Shown here: positions 23,614-32,791 of the stretch, piece after piece
Numbering within the stretch: the stretch's first letter is position 1
How the letters are laid out: every line of letters starts with the position of its first letter
Origin: Collibacillus ludicampi
Lineage (GTDB): Bacteria > Bacillota > Bacilli > Tumebacillales > BOQE01
NCBI RefSeq assembly: GCF_023705585.1
Contig: NZ_BOQE01000001.1
Coordinates: 62,001-126,000 of the forward strand
Direction: 5' to 3'
Length of the DNA stretch: 64,000 nt
The notes under the pieces: generated by a model
What the model was told of the DNA's origin: nothing
The model's database searches: none
Seen by the model: the letters and a program-made list of their open reading frames with translations, nothing else
Program-made: the position numbers and the translations under genes

Positions 23614-24594
23614 TTAATCTACCAAATCTTTTATAGAGTTTGAACATACTCTTAGAGACAAAAGCCCCAACCTGGCGACCCCGAAAGCATTATCCGTCGA
23701 ATATTGCGGTTCGGCAAAATAGAGCTTCGCTTTAACTGCCGGGTGTTCCATTCTCTGGCGGAGACGAGCACGAATAAAACCGTTAGCGGCAACCCCACCG
23801 ACAATGAGGATATGGTTCAATCTCGTTTCCGACATAGCGCGGAGCAGAACTTTTTCCAAAGCCTTCGCTATACATTTCTCTACCGCACGCGCGATCGACG
23901 CTCGATCCACTCCTTGTTCGATGAGACGCAGGGCAGCAGAAGCCGGCCCGGAAAAGGAGAGATCGTATCCGCGGACAGACACAGGCAGAGACACGGATGC
24001 ACTTTCTTTCCCTTGATGAGCGAGCATCGCCAATTTCTCTAGGTGAGGTCCCGAAGGGAACGGAAGCCCGAGAGCCACTCCCACACGATCAACGAATTGA
24101 CCCGCGTGCAGATCGCTCGATGATCCCAGTTCTTCGATGATATAACCGGAAACCAGGCGTTTCACACGCAGCAGGTCAGTGGTTCCCCCTGAGATGTGGA
24201 CAGCCAGAAACTCATTCGCCTCAACGTTTCCCGCCGAGCCTTCTCCTGCAGATATATGTCCTTCTTGATGAGTCGTGCGGAAAAGAGGTACATCACGGGA
24301 AGCGGCGATCGCACGGGCTACACTTTCACCCGCCAAGAAGACAGGCATATAGGAACCCTCAAGCGGACGCGGCTTTACGGAGACCGCAACTCCGGACAAA
24401 TGGTTGATCGGCCCAATCTCTTCGAGAAGTTTCGGTAAATTTTTTATATGTTGAAACAATGCGGCCGATTGTTGCAGTCCTCTCCCCCCTTCTTTCACGG
24501 ACAACAACATTCGACCTTCTTTGCGAATGGAACCTTCCGAATCTATGAGACAAACTGAGGTCGTATAATTGCTCGTATCGATACCCAAGATCAT
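23614..24594 (-). CDS. TsaD/Kae1-like paralogue (peptidase M22 family fold)
   Basis: Three hundred twenty-six residues of the ASKHA fold found in TsaD, the threonylcarbamoyl-adenosine tRNA enzyme. Visible are LGIDTSNYTTSVCLI at the start, the metal-binding HQEGH (usual form HIEGH), HISGGTTDLLRV, and GGVAANGFIRARL. It is shorter than the main TsaD and lacks parts of its pattern, so it is likely the divergent second copy seen in several Firmicutes. Its role is unknown. It overlaps the nusB stop by four bases, so the two genes are translationally linked. Confidence 0.8.
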   Translation of the reverse strand: MILGIDTSNYTTSVCLIDSEGSIRKEGRMLLSVKEGGRGLQQSAALFQHIKNLPKLLEEIGPINHLSGVAVSVKPRPLEGSYMPVFLAGESVARAIAASRDVPLFRTTHQEGHISAGEGSAGNVEANEFLAVHISGGTTDLLRVKRLVSGYIIEELGSSSDLHAGQFVDRVGVALGLPFPSGPHLEKLAMLAHQGKESASVSLPVSVRGYDLSFSGPASAALRLIEQGVDRASIARAVEKCIAKALEKVLLRAMSETRLNHILIVGGVAANGFIRARLRQRMEHPAVKAKLYFAEPQYSTDNAFGVARLGLLSLRVCSNSIKDLVD

Positions 24595-25022
24595 TCGTTC
24601 GTTTGACTCCCTTTCAAGATATCGAGATCACGAATGATTTTCCCCAATACACCATTTACGAATTTACCCGATTCGGGGGTAGAGAACGCTTTGGCTAATT
24701 CAACCGCTTCGTTGATCACTACACTGACTGGAACATCCGTTTCATGCAGCAACTCATATACGGCTAAGCGTAAAACGTTCCGGTCAACGGAAGCCATTCT
24801 GTCCAATTCCCACCCTGAAGCATACTGCCCGATGACCGCATCGATCCGCTTCAAATTTGCCTCCGTACCCATAACAAGTTTACGCAGAAATGAAAGATCT
24901 TTTAATCCACCGTCTTCCGTCACGTGTCTGATAGCCTCTTCCACCGGCACATCTGCCATGTCGATCTGATATAAACTCTGTAACGCTTTCTCCCTAGCAA
25001 CTCTTCGACTCACACAATCCAC
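24591..25022 (-). CDS. nusB: Transcription antitermination factor NusB
   Basis: One hundred forty-three residues, all helical: REKALQSLYQIDM at the start, ERIDAVIGQYASGWELDRMA-like core and LAVYELLHETDVPVSVVINEAVELAK in the second half. NusB binds boxA RNA with S10 in rRNA antitermination. Upstream lies the Asp23 cluster, after a terminator. Confidence 0.93.
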   Translation of the reverse strand: MDCVSRRVAREKALQSLYQIDMADVPVEEAIRHVTEDGGLKDLSFLRKLVMGTEANLKRIDAVIGQYASGWELDRMASVDRNVLRLAVYELLHETDVPVSVVINEAVELAKAFSTPESGKFVNGVLGKIIRDLDILKGSQTNE

Positions 25023-25118
25023 TCCTTTTCAGAGGTTCTTAAAAAGAAATCATTTCAAATCATCTCATGAATACTCATCCGTTTGGCAAGATTGATTGAC
25101 ATTAGTCTACCCTCATCG

Positions 25119-25145
25119 CAAAAGAAACCACCGTTCCGGTGGTTT
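25119..25145 (-). terminator. Terminator of the amaP/DUF2273 cluster
   Basis: AAACCACC/GGTGGTTT with a 5-base loop, then CTTTTG on the minus strand. The stem overlaps the stop codon of the DUF2273 gene. Confidence 0.75.
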
Positions 25146-25377
25146 AATCACGCGATTTATTTGGCATGATTCGATCGATGACATCCCGCCAATCTTCATT
25201 CACTTCGAACATGCGTCCCAATGAATAACCGAGCAAAACAAATCCCAAGAATACAATCGTCTTCCAAAAGCCAACGATCAAATATAAAAGTCCAAACACT
25301 CCTCCGAGAAGTGCGCCCAGAAACCGTCGATCCGCCGATAGCAGCCATAAACCGATCTTCCCCAACGTCTCTTTCAT
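25144..25377 (-). CDS. DUF2273 small membrane protein
   Basis: Seventy-seven residues with two membrane segments (FLGALLGGVFGLLYLIVGFW and KTIVFLGFVLLGYSLG) and a soluble tail ending in NKSRD. DUF2273 proteins accompany AmaP and Asp23 in the alkaline-shock envelope clusters of Bacillota. It starts 2 bases from the end of the amaP gene. Confidence 0.85.
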   Translation of the reverse strand: MKETLGKIGLWLLSADRRFLGALLGGVFGLLYLIVGFWKTIVFLGFVLLGYSLGRMFEVNEDWRDVIDRIMPNKSRD

Positions 25378-25378
25378 G

Positions 25379-25924
25379 CTACTCCAACCTCGACTGCCGC
25401 GTTCCCTGAGCGACAGGTCTCTTTGCTATATCCTCAACATATACGCGCACTTCTTCCACATTCGTGCCGGAAGTTTCTTCAACATAATGTTTCACTTTCG
25501 TTTGTAACGTCTCCGTCAAAACGGGAATATCCAGATCGGGATCACATGCCATTTTCATAGCGACGCGTATGCCATGCTCCGTTTTATGTACCTTCGTTTT
25601 CAGATCGTGAACGCCACGAATTCCGCGAGCAGCCCGTACAGCCAGACTTTCAAGCGTTGTCAGCGAGATGCGGATGTCTCCGCAATCGGTCGTACGTATG
25701 ATCGCTTCCGGTTCACGCCGTCTTCTCCGCCCGCTGCGTATCAGCAAGAAACGCACGGAAATAAGGAACAGCAAAAGGGAGACCCCTATGGCTATTGCCG
25801 TGCCATCAGCGCCGAAAACCAGAGGAAAGACGTTAAAACCGATCGCTTGTATAAAGACGAGTAGCGAGATAAACGCGACGATACACGCATAAAAGAAAAG
25901 TAAGATTCGGTCCGGGATCGTCAC
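25379..25924 (-). CDS. amaP: Alkaline shock response membrane anchor AmaP
   Basis: One hundred eighty-one residues: two membrane helices (about 5-25 and 42-62), a basic turn SGRRRRREPE, then an Asp23-like alpha/beta domain (ISLTTLESLAVRAARGIRGV and VKHYVEETSGTNVEEVRVYV). AmaP anchors Asp23 to the cytoplasmic membrane. It lies between the asp23 and DUF2273 genes. A small GC hairpin (25951-25968) in the gap to asp23 may trim transcription. Confidence 0.85.
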   Translation of the reverse strand: MTIPDRILLFFYACIVAFISLLVFIQAIGFNVFPLVFGADGTAIAIGVSLLLFLISVRFLLIRSGRRRRREPEAIIRTTDCGDIRISLTTLESLAVRAARGIRGVHDLKTKVHKTEHGIRVAMKMACDPDLDIPVLTETLQTKVKHYVEETSGTNVEEVRVYVEDIAKRPVAQGTRQSRLE

Positions 25925-25975
25925 TGCTTGTCCCCCCTAAGTAGACTATACCCCCTGCTCTGAGGGGGAGAAAAG

Positions 25976-26386
25976 TCACCGTACGCGTGTAGGCGTTTGA
26001 TTATGTTCTTCTTCCTTTTCTTCATTCTTGAAAGTGACACCCAAAATATGCACGTTCACTTCCACGACTTCGAGACCCGTCATGCTCTCAATCGCTTTTT
26101 TCACATTCTCCTGGATCTCCGTGGCTACGTCGGGGATTCTTACGCCATACTCAACGACGATGGAAACATCCACAGCACACTGTTTTTGTCCAACTTCCAC
26201 TTTGACCCCTTTGGAAAGGTTCTTTCTGCCTAAGAGTTCAGCGATCCCGCCAACGACTCCACCGCTCATTCCCGCAACCCCCCGTACCTCGGTCGCCGCG
26301 AGACCGGCTATAATCTCGATAACCTCGTTTGCAATGCGAACTTGCCCAATTTCCGTCATATCCATGTCCATATCCATATTATTCAT
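25976..26386 (-). CDS. Asp23/Gls24 envelope stress protein
   Basis: About 136 residues from ATG 26386, nine bases after AAGGAGG; a longer frame upstream lacks a site. The family core is intact: VRIANEVIEIIAGLAATEVRGVAGM, then KNLSKGVKVEVGQKQCAVDV and VNVHILGVTF. The start is aspartate/methionine rich (MDMDMDM). Asp23 proteins form a layer tied to the membrane by AmaP and respond to cell-wall stress. Confidence 0.88.
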   Translation of the reverse strand: MNNMDMDMDMTEIGQVRIANEVIEIIAGLAATEVRGVAGMSGGVVGGIAELLGRKNLSKGVKVEVGQKQCAVDVSIVVEYGVRIPDVATEIQENVKKAIESMTGLEVVEVNVHILGVTFKNEEKEEEHNQTPTRVR

Positions 26387-26472
26387 AATTGCCAGCCTCC
26401 TTGTCTCTACGCACTGGTACCATGAGTATACCAAAATCATGGTTTTATGACAAATTTAACAGACTACTTCCT

Positions 26473-26510
26473 AAAAAAAAGGGTGACCTATTTTACAGAT
26501 CACCCTTTTT
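26473..26510 (-). terminator. Terminator of accC
   Basis: AAAGGGTGA/TCACCCTTT with a 13-base loop and T runs on both sides, so it could work in both directions. Confidence 0.85.
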
Positions 26511-26514
26511 CATG

Positions 26515-27855
26515 CTAGATCTTATAGATTTCAAGGAATTTCGTATTGACATCCCCAGATACAAATGCAGGATGTTCCAACACTTTCAGATGAAATGGAA
26601 TGGTCGTTTTAATTCCTTCTATTTGAAATTCGGATAATGCCCGCTTCATCCTTGCGATCGCTTCTTCGCGGGTTGCTCCCCAAACGATCAATTTCGCGAT
26701 CATGGAATCATAGAAAGGTGTAACCTTATAACCAGGGTATGCGGCAGAGTCAACACGTACCCCAAATCCTCCTGGAGGTAAATAAGACGTGATTGTTCCG
26801 GGAGATGGCATGAAATTCTTTTCAGGATCTTCCGCATTAATACGGCATTCGATCGCCCATCCGTTCAACTTCACGTCCTCTTGTGTAAACGATAATTTCT
26901 CTCCGGCGGCGACACGGATCTGCTCTTGTATGAGATCAAAACCGGTTACCCATTCGGTAACAGGATGTTCGACCTGAATCCGGGTATTCATCTCCATAAA
27001 ATAAAAATTCCCGTGCTTATCATAGAGAAACTCGACTGTACCCGCACCGGAATAGCCAACGGCACGTGCAGCCGCGACAGCCGCTTCCCCCATCTGTTTA
27101 CGTTTCTCAGGTGTCAGAGCCGGCGAAGGCGCCTCTTCAATCAACTTCTGGTGACGGCGCTGGACGGAACAATCCCGCTCTCCCAAATATACCACATTGC
27201 CGTAATTGTCCGCCATGATCTGAATTTCAACATGGCGAGGTTCCTCGACGTACTTCTCCAGGTAAACGCCCGCGTTACCGAAATTGGCTTCTGCTTCCAC
27301 TTGCGCGATTTGAATCGACTTTTCCAATTCTTCCGGATTATTTGCGACGCGCATCCCTTTTCCGCCGCCGCCAGCCGTCGCTTTGATGATCACCGGATAG
27401 CCGATCGTCTCAGCAACGCTTAGTGCCTCTCCCACGTCATCGATAAGACCTTCCGTTCCCGGTACGATCGGCACATTCGCTTTGCGCATCGTCTCCTTGG
27501 CAACAGACTTGTCCCCCATTTTCTCGATTGCTTCTGGCGAAGGACCGATGAAGGTGATTCCGCAGGAAGCGCAAATATCGGCGAAGTCGGAATTTTCGGC
27601 AAGAAACCCATATCCAGGGTGGATTGCTTCCGCACCTGTGAGCATGGCGGTCGAGATGATGTTGGGGATATTCAAATAACTTTGTTTTCCGGCAGTCGGT
27701 CCCACACAATAGGCCTCATCTGCAAGTTTTACATGTAATGCCTCACGATCCGCCTCAGAGTAAATCGCTACGGTTTGAATGCCCAATTCCTTGCACGCGC
27801 GAATCACACGCACAGCTATCTCGCCGCGGTTCGCAATGAGTATTTTCTTAAACAC
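26515..27855 (-). CDS. accC: Acetyl-CoA carboxylase, biotin carboxylase subunit
   Basis: A 446-residue ATP-grasp enzyme that carboxylates the biotin of AccB, first step of fatty-acid synthesis. Preserved motifs: [17 protein letters not shown] at the start, the ATP-binding [12 protein letters not shown], catalytic E-M-N-x-R as [16 protein letters not shown]. Length is normal. accB lies 18 bases upstream on the same strand, the usual accBC pair. Confidence 0.97.
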   Translation of the reverse strand: MFKKILIANRGEIAVRVIRACKELGIQTVAIYSEADREALHVKLADEAYCVGPTAGKQSYLNIPNIISTAMLTGAEAIHPGYGFLAENSDFADICASCGITFIGPSPEAIEKMGDKSVAKETMRKANVPIVPGTEGLIDDVGEALSVAETIGYPVIIKATAGGGGKGMRVANNPEELEKSIQIAQVEAEANFGNAGVYLEKYVEEPRHVEIQIMADNYGNVVYLGERDCSVQRRHQKLIEEAPSPALTPEKRKQMGEAAVAAARAVGYSGAGTVEFLYDKHGNFYFMEMNTRIQVEHPVTEWVTGFDLIQEQIRVAAGEKLSFTQEDVKLNGWAIECRINAEDPEKNFMPSPGTITSYLPPGGFGVRVDSAAYPGYKVTPFYDSMIAKLIVWGATREEAIARMKRALSEFQIEGIKTTIPFHLKVLEHPAFVSGDVNTKFLEIYKI

Positions 27856-27873
27856 CTTTTGTCCCCCGTTTCC

Positions 27874-28401
27874 TTACTCTGGTTTCACCAGGAACATCGG
27901 CTGTCCATATTCGACAAGTTGGCCATTCTCCACAAGAATGTCAACGATCTCTCCGCGAACTTCAGCTTCAATTTCGTTCATCAGTTTCATTGCCTCGACG
28001 ATGCATACCACGGTTCTCTCAGTAACTTTATCACCCACTTGAACGTAGGGAGGTGCATCGGGTGCTGGAGCACGATAAAAAGTTCCTACCATAGGAGAAA
28101 CGATTTTTACAAAGCTCGAGTCTTCCACATCACCTTTTTTGACAGGTGCCTTCTCCGGCGTCCCCTCTTTTTTGACTTCTGGCGCTTCATACTGCACCGG
28201 TGCAGGAGCGGGTGCAGCAGGAACTGGAGTCATCGTTGCTACTGCCGGCTGCTGGATCGCGGGTGATGAAACCGCTTGCAGACCTGCGACTTCTGATTTT
28301 CTTATGGTCAACTTTGTGCCTGCCGATTCCACGTTCAATTCCGCGATGCTTGTTTCATCAAGTAAGCGGATCAACTCTCGAATCTCGTTCAATTTGAACA
28401 T
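27874..28401 (-). CDS. accB: Biotin carboxyl carrier protein of acetyl-CoA carboxylase
   Basis: One hundred seventy-five residues: a helical N-terminus ([20 protein letters not shown]), a proline/alanine-rich linker (about 50-90, [16 protein letters not shown]), and a biotinyl domain with the attachment lysine in [13 protein letters not shown]. It carries the carboxybiotin between AccC and the transferase. Directly upstream of accC. Confidence 0.96.
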   Translation of the reverse strand: MFKLNEIRELIRLLDETSIAELNVESAGTKLTIRKSEVAGLQAVSSPAIQQPAVATMTPVPAAPAPAPVQYEAPEVKKEGTPEKAPVKKGDVEDSSFVKIVSPMVGTFYRAPAPDAPPYVQVGDKVTERTVVCIVEAMKLMNEIEAEVRGEIVDILVENGQLVEYGQPMFLVKPE

Positions 28402-28552
28402 AATCTATATGTACCTCCTTTACTCGCTAAAAAAACATTATAACATTGTAAGTATACCATACCTTTTCTTTATTTCCACTCGCATCCCATTTTAAAAGTA
28501 CGTGTGCAATAAGAAAAAACAAACAGAGACAAGCCGTTCTATGAAAAAACAG

Positions 28553-28583
28553 ACATAAAAAATAAAGTGGCCCGTACGGGCCG
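28553..28583 (-). terminator. Terminator of the spoIIIA operon
   Basis: GGCCC/GGGCC around a GTAC loop (28569-28582), then ACTTTATTTTTT on the minus strand, just after spoIIIAH. Confidence 0.75.
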
Positions 28584-28589
28584 GTATTT

Positions 28590-29183
28590 TTAAGGATGAT
28601 AGGAGACGATCACATTGGAATTGGGAACATTTAATTGCGATTTGACGATCGACATAATTTTCACGACTTGATTGGGATTCAGATCTTGCGCTTGCACTGT
28701 CACTTTGTAGATGCCGGTATCCTCTTTCGAAACAATCGCATCCGGGAATCCTTCCGCCTTGATCTGTTCGACGATCGCATCTTGTTTGTCGGAGAGGGTC
28801 TGCAGTTCTTCCATTTGTTTCTGCGCTTTTGCCGCCTCTTCCGCAGACGTTTTGTTATTGGCAATCTTATCTTGTAACTCGGCGATCTGTTCCGATAGAC
28901 GCTTCTTCTCTTGCAATTCGGCAGACGCAAAGTAATCGGAAGGCGCGTTCGTTTGTTCCTGATTATCCTTTGCGGATGGTTCCTCTTTTTTGCCCGCGTT
29001 CGTGTTGTCTGTACTCTTTTTCGCTACATCATCTTTTTTCATATCAGGTTTATCTGTCTGTGTGACCGTATCTTTCGCGGTTGTCGGTACAGGTTGAATA
29101 TTTTGCCCCACCGTGTAATAACCGATCAACATCAGGGAAAGAATCATCATGGTAGAAAGCCATACCGTTTGTCTGTTCGCCAT
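28590..29183 (-). CDS. spoIIIAH: Stage III sporulation protein AH
   Basis: About 197 residues from ATG 29183, behind AAGGAGG. One N-terminal membrane helix (WLSTMMILSLMLIGYYTVG), a disordered acidic/lysine linker, a coiled coil (about 95-150) and a C-terminal YscJ/FliF-like ring-building domain ending in NPNQVVKIMSIVKSQLN. SpoIIIAH forms the mother-cell ring of the feeding channel with forespore SpoIIQ. Last gene of the spoIIIA operon. Confidence 0.92.
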   Translation of the reverse strand: MANRQTVWLSTMMILSLMLIGYYTVGQNIQPVPTTAKDTVTQTDKPDMKKDDVAKKSTDNTNAGKKEEPSAKDNQEQTNAPSDYFASAELQEKKRLSEQIAELQDKIANNKTSAEEAAKAQKQMEELQTLSDKQDAIVEQIKAEGFPDAIVSKEDTGIYKVTVQAQDLNPNQVVKIMSIVKSQLNVPNSNVIVSYHP

Positions 29184-29212
29184 ACGAATACCTCCTTGAT
29201 TTTTTAAAACAT

Positions 29213-29782
29213 TCATTTCTTAGGCTGGATCGAGATTTTAAATGCGGGAACATCGAGGACACGCTGTATGGCATCCAAGATCGCCAATTGCACGCGTGGA
29301 TTCTCGGCTCCTTTGGCCATTACAAGCACACCGCGAACATGCGGCTTGACCCTTTTCACGACGACTGGATGGTCTCCATCCCCATCTTTAGTGATAAGAA
29401 TCTGGTTATTTTCATTCATTTGTGTGGTGACTCGCGTTCCCCCTTGCTTATCTGTCTCATTCGTGGTTGTTTTGTTGTTCTGATCATTCGTCGCATACAG
29501 TACCTCCTCTGTTGAGTCGAGATTCACCATAACACTGACATCGGATACTCCCTGCAACTGGTTAAGCATTTCAGTGAGTCGGGTTTCATACATCTTTTCA
29601 AAATCATGAGTCGAAGGTTGATCAGTGCTGACTGTTGGGTGGGCAGGGTCTACAGCTTGAGGAGATGTTTTATTCTGGTTCGTTGGAAACAGCGATCCTC
29701 CAAATAGCAGGAACACTCCTAATAGACCGAGTACCCACAGCCATTTCGGCTTCCTGGAAAGAGACTTCCAATCGAAAGGCAT
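29213..29782 (-). CDS. spoIIIAG: Stage III sporulation protein AG
   Basis: A 189-residue protein with a membrane helix at about 14-30 (WVLGLLGVFLLFGGSLF), a linker, and a ring-building domain with MLNQLQGVSDVSVMVNLDST and GVLVMAKGAENPRVQLAI. SpoIIIAG assembles a large oligomeric ring in the outer forespore membrane. A 4-base overlap joins it with the longest open frame of spoIIIAH. Confidence 0.93.
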   Translation of the reverse strand: MPFDWKSLSRKPKWLWVLGLLGVFLLFGGSLFPTNQNKTSPQAVDPAHPTVSTDQPSTHDFEKMYETRLTEMLNQLQGVSDVSVMVNLDSTEEVLYATNDQNNKTTTNETDKQGGTRVTTQMNENNQILITKDGDGDHPVVVKRVKPHVRGVLVMAKGAENPRVQLAILDAIQRVLDVPAFKISIQPKK

Positions 29783-29801
29783 CTCGTATTCATCCCCTCT
29801 A

Positions 29802-30446
29802 TTACGCCTGCTCCCAATGGATCTCTATGCTTGATTTCGGGATTTGTAAATCGGCGGATATTTCTGATAGGATTTGATTGTTCCATTCCATCATCTCCGG
29901 AGTGATACTCGTCTCATTCTCTTGCCGTTTGTTCTCACCGACTTCGACATGAACCGGATCGATCGGTTTAACGGCAGAAACGCTGTCTGAATCTTTCTTC
30001 GTACGGATCACAAGTTTCACACCTTGAATCTCAGGAACATGTTCAGGGTCCCCTTGTTTCTGAGCGACTTTCAAGGAAACGTCTGTGACCGTTACGGCAT
30101 ACTGTTTCTCGACTTGCTCTTTGATCGATGTGCAGATGTGGTTTTTCCACTCTTCTTCGGCTAAAGTTCGTTGTTCCTGTTGTAAAGAATTTCCCTCCTG
30201 AAGAATCTTCTCTAAATTTAGATTTTGTGTTCCATGCTTCGACGAAGGAAATTCGAGCGCATCCAGCGAAAACGAACGGGAAAACAAGGCGGTAATCGGT
30301 GAAAGCATCGTAAGGATGATCAAGAATCCCATGACCATTTTGACATAACGTTGCATCGTCCCGTTCGGCAGAAGCAAATCGAGTAATACGGCGAGTAAAA
30401 CCACGAGTATAACTTTCTTTAACCAGAGACTGATCATCGCCACCAT
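29802..30446 (-). CDS. spoIIIAF: Stage III sporulation protein AF
   Basis: Two hundred fourteen residues: two membrane helices near the N-terminus (ILVVLLAVLLDLLLPNG and MVMGFLIILTMLSPITALF) and a periplasm-like C-terminal domain of ring-building type. The start is ATG 30446 behind GAGGTGA, or ATG 30437. Part of the channel built by the spoIIIA operon; its precise role is less clear than for AG and AH. Confidence 0.9.
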   Translation of the reverse strand: MVAMISLWLKKVILVVLLAVLLDLLLPNGTMQRYVKMVMGFLIILTMLSPITALFSRSFSLDALEFPSSKHGTQNLNLEKILQEGNSLQQEQRTLAEEEWKNHICTSIKEQVEKQYAVTVTDVSLKVAQKQGDPEHVPEIQGVKLVIRTKKDSDSVSAVKPIDPVHVEVGENKRQENETSITPEMMEWNNQILSEISADLQIPKSSIEIHWEQA

Positions 30447-30450
30447 GCGC

Positions 30451-31626
30451 TCACCTCATCATGACCGTCAAGTTGCCTGAAATAATGATGATCGTCACGG
30501 CCAGGAAGAACATCAAACCTACAGTAGCCAAAGCGGCGAATACCAGAATCAGTGTCTTTCCGATCGTGGAAAGACAAGAGATGATCGGCGAATGACCGAG
30601 CGGCTGCATGACCGCTGCTGATAGATTAAAAATCATCGCAAGAGAGATGATTTTAATCGCCGGGAAAGCGGCCATGAGCAACAAAATCACCATCCCAGCG
30701 ATCCCCACTGAATTTTTGATAAGCAAGCTCGCACCAACGACCGTATCTGCCGCATCGGCAAACATTTTTCCAACGACGGGAATGAATGTGGAAGAAGCGT
30801 ATTTTGCTGCACGTATAGAAACACCGTCAGCAATCGCACCTGCAGCCCCTTGAACGGACATCACCCCCAAAAAGACAGAGAAAAACAGCCCCAAGAGTCC
30901 AATGGCAGTGGTTCGCAGGAAACCTGCCAATTCTGTCACTTTGTAGCGTTCCGACAAGGTCGAGACGATCGTTAATACAGCGGAAAAAAAGACGAGTGGA
31001 AAGATGAAATAGTAGATAAGATCGGCAATGGAGTCGACCGTAAAAACAATCAATGGGTGCATCATCGCCACCGCATGAAACGATCCGAGACTTGCGAGCA
31101 ATGCCAGTACCATAGGAATACTTGCCATCATAAAATCGACCATGTTCCCGATTGCGTTCTTGGCATATCCAGTAGCCGTCAAAAAAGATTGTACCGCCAA
31201 GACGATCAAAACCATGTAGATCACCGCATAAGCGATTTTGGACACGTTCTGTCGTTCGAATGCGCTGTGTATGGTTTCCAGAATGGCCGCCAATACAGTC
31301 AACACGAGAATCGTGCCGAGAAGCTTTGAGTTTACAAACACCTCGTGGAAAAAAAATTTGATCAAACCTGTAAGAACCCCCTGCAGTGTAAATCCTTCCG
31401 CTTTGATCGCATCGATCAAACGAGGAGTATCATGTACTGGCATAAATGTTCCATATTGTTCCACGAGATCCCGCCAAAACTTATCCAAACCGCTGGTATC
31501 CAGATTCTGGACAGCTTTATCAACAAGCCCTTGGCTCGTCCCTCCCCCCTCCGCATAAACAGGAAAGGAAACCGTGAAGAGGAACATGAACAAGAGAAAG
31601 AAGGAGAAGATCCATCGTTGCTTCAA
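30451..31626 (-). CDS. spoIIIAE: Stage III sporulation protein AE
   Basis: About 391 residues. The best start is TTG 31626, eight bases after AGGAGG; a longer frame upstream would overlap the end of spoIIIAD. A signal peptide (FFLLFMFLFTVSFPVYAEGG) is followed by a polytopic membrane region of about seven helices, with SLGSFHAVAMMHPLIVFTVD and the typical ARLIK-like GMVILLLMAAFPAIKIISLA. It is the largest membrane part of the feeding channel. Confidence 0.92.
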   Translation of the reverse strand: MKQRWIFSFFLLFMFLFTVSFPVYAEGGGTSQGLVDKAVQNLDTSGLDKFWRDLVEQYGTFMPVHDTPRLIDAIKAEGFTLQGVLTGLIKFFFHEVFVNSKLLGTILVLTVLAAILETIHSAFERQNVSKIAYAVIYMVLIVLAVQSFLTATGYAKNAIGNMVDFMMASIPMVLALLASLGSFHAVAMMHPLIVFTVDSIADLIYYFIFPLVFFSAVLTIVSTLSERYKVTELAGFLRTTAIGLLGLFFSVFLGVMSVQGAAGAIADGVSIRAAKYASSTFIPVVGKMFADAADTVVGASLLIKNSVGIAGMVILLLMAAFPAIKIISLAMIFNLSAAVMQPLGHSPIISCLSTIGKTLILVFAALATVGLMFFLAVTIIIISGNLTVMMR

Positions 31627-31642
31627 AAAATTCGTCCTCCTC

Positions 31643-32029
31643 TCACGGCAGTACCCGCAAAATGGTCTCAATAATCACCTGGATGATCGGTATGGCCAGT
31701 ACAAGAATGAGAATTTTTCCCGCAAGTTCGATCTTTGCGGCGATCGCACCTTCTCCCGCGTCGCGCACGACCTGTGAACCGAACTCTGTGATATACGCAA
31801 TACCTATGATCTTGAGAATTATGGAGAGGTACAACACATCGACATTCGCTTGTATGGCTAACTTTTGGATCACACTTAGAATCGCCTGTATTTTATCGAG
31901 CAGGAGAAGAAAGATGACCGCCCCCACCAAGATCGAGATGGTAAATGCGATTTGGGGCGTTTTCTGTTTGATTACGATGATGAGAATCGTGGCGATGAGC
32001 CCGAATCCCACAATCTGGACGATTTCCAC
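31643..32029 (-). CDS. spoIIIAD: Stage III sporulation protein AD
   Basis: One hundred twenty-eight residues with three to four membrane helices: IVQIVGFGLIATILIIVIK, IAFTISILVGAVIFLLLL and IELAGKILILVLAIPIIQVI. Member of the AC/AD pair, which resembles small export-apparatus membrane proteins. Sits between AC and AE. Confidence 0.92.
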   Translation of the reverse strand: MEIVQIVGFGLIATILIIVIKQKTPQIAFTISILVGAVIFLLLLDKIQAILSVIQKLAIQANVDVLYLSIILKIIGIAYITEFGSQVVRDAGEGAIAAKIELAGKILILVLAIPIIQVIIETILRVLP

Positions 32030-32054
32030 GACTGATCACTTCCTGTTCCAACCG

Positions 32055-32261
32055 CTATTGAATTAAAAAGACGGATCGTATCTTCGTGAATAGGTCATCC
32101 AGATAGGAAACCACCATGATTAAAATCACGATAAATCCTGTTAATGTCGCCAATTGAGCAAATTCTTCTTTGCCGTAGTGTTTGAACAGTGTTGTAAGCA
32201 CGGCTGCAATGATTCCCACGCCTGCGATTTGAAAAATGGCATGAATTCCGTTTATGCCCAT
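32055..32261 (-). CDS. spoIIIAC: Stage III sporulation protein AC
   Basis: Sixty-eight residues from ATG 32261, behind GGAGG; an open frame further upstream overlaps spoIIIAB. Two membrane helices (IHAIFQIAGVGIIAAVLTTL and TLTGFIVILIMVVSYL). Small integral part of the SpoIIIA channel. Confidence 0.92.
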   Translation of the reverse strand: MGINGIHAIFQIAGVGIIAAVLTTLFKHYGKEEFAQLATLTGFIVILIMVVSYLDDLFTKIRSVFLIQ

Positions 32262-32272
32262 TCCGCTTCCTC

Positions 32273-32791
32273 CTAATACAACAGGATCACGACAGCGATT
32301 CCAAGAAGGGCTCCCATGTAACGCCACATGCGTCCAAGGCGCATGCTCTCGTCTCTCGCTTCCTCTTCTTCGGCAGATAAACTACTACACGCGAGCGCGA
32401 TATGTTTGATCTGATCTTCCCTGTCGGAGATGCCGAGCGTCTCTCCGAATTGAATCAATATCTCGATATCCTGTTTACGGAGATGAAGCCGTGGCATCCA
32501 TTCATGAAGCACATCACGAAAAACCTCGGAGACTGGCCTACCGTCACCCTCCGTGATGTGCCGGGATAGAGCGAGAAACATCAAACGCATTTCTCCCGTA
32601 AACCTATCAGCGATCCGCCTGAACGCTTGGGGCAGTGGCGTTGCCCCATACAGGATTTCCGTCTCTAACATGCGCAGGGCAGTGATCAGTTGATGCAATT
32701 CGCGCGGCCGTTCATGATAGCGGTGAGCCTGACGCAGACCCATACCCGTCGCCGCGAGAATGACCAGAATCGCACCTACTGCTTTGATCAT
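32273..32791 (-). CDS. spoIIIAB: Stage III sporulation protein AB
   Basis: One hundred seventy-two residues with a membrane helix at each end (VGAILVILAATGMGLRQAH and MGALLGIAVVILLY) and a helical cytoplasmic domain resembling the GspF/T2SS cytoplasmic domain (ELHQLITALRMLETEILYGA). Overlaps spoIIIAA by four bases (ATGA), so the two are translationally coupled. Confidence 0.92.
   Translation of the reverse strand: MIKAVGAILVILAATGMGLRQAHRYHERPRELHQLITALRMLETEILYGATPLPQAFRRIADRFTGEMRLMFLALSRHITEGDGRPVSEVFRDVLHEWMPRLHLRKQDIEILIQFGETLGISDREDQIKHIALACSSLSAEEEEARDESMRLGRMWRYMGALLGIAVVILLY

Noticed and set aside
22554-23636. 360-codon plus-strand frame
   Set aside because: Lies over the FAD/NADP reductase gene, which has intact motifs; composition is that of a shadow frame.
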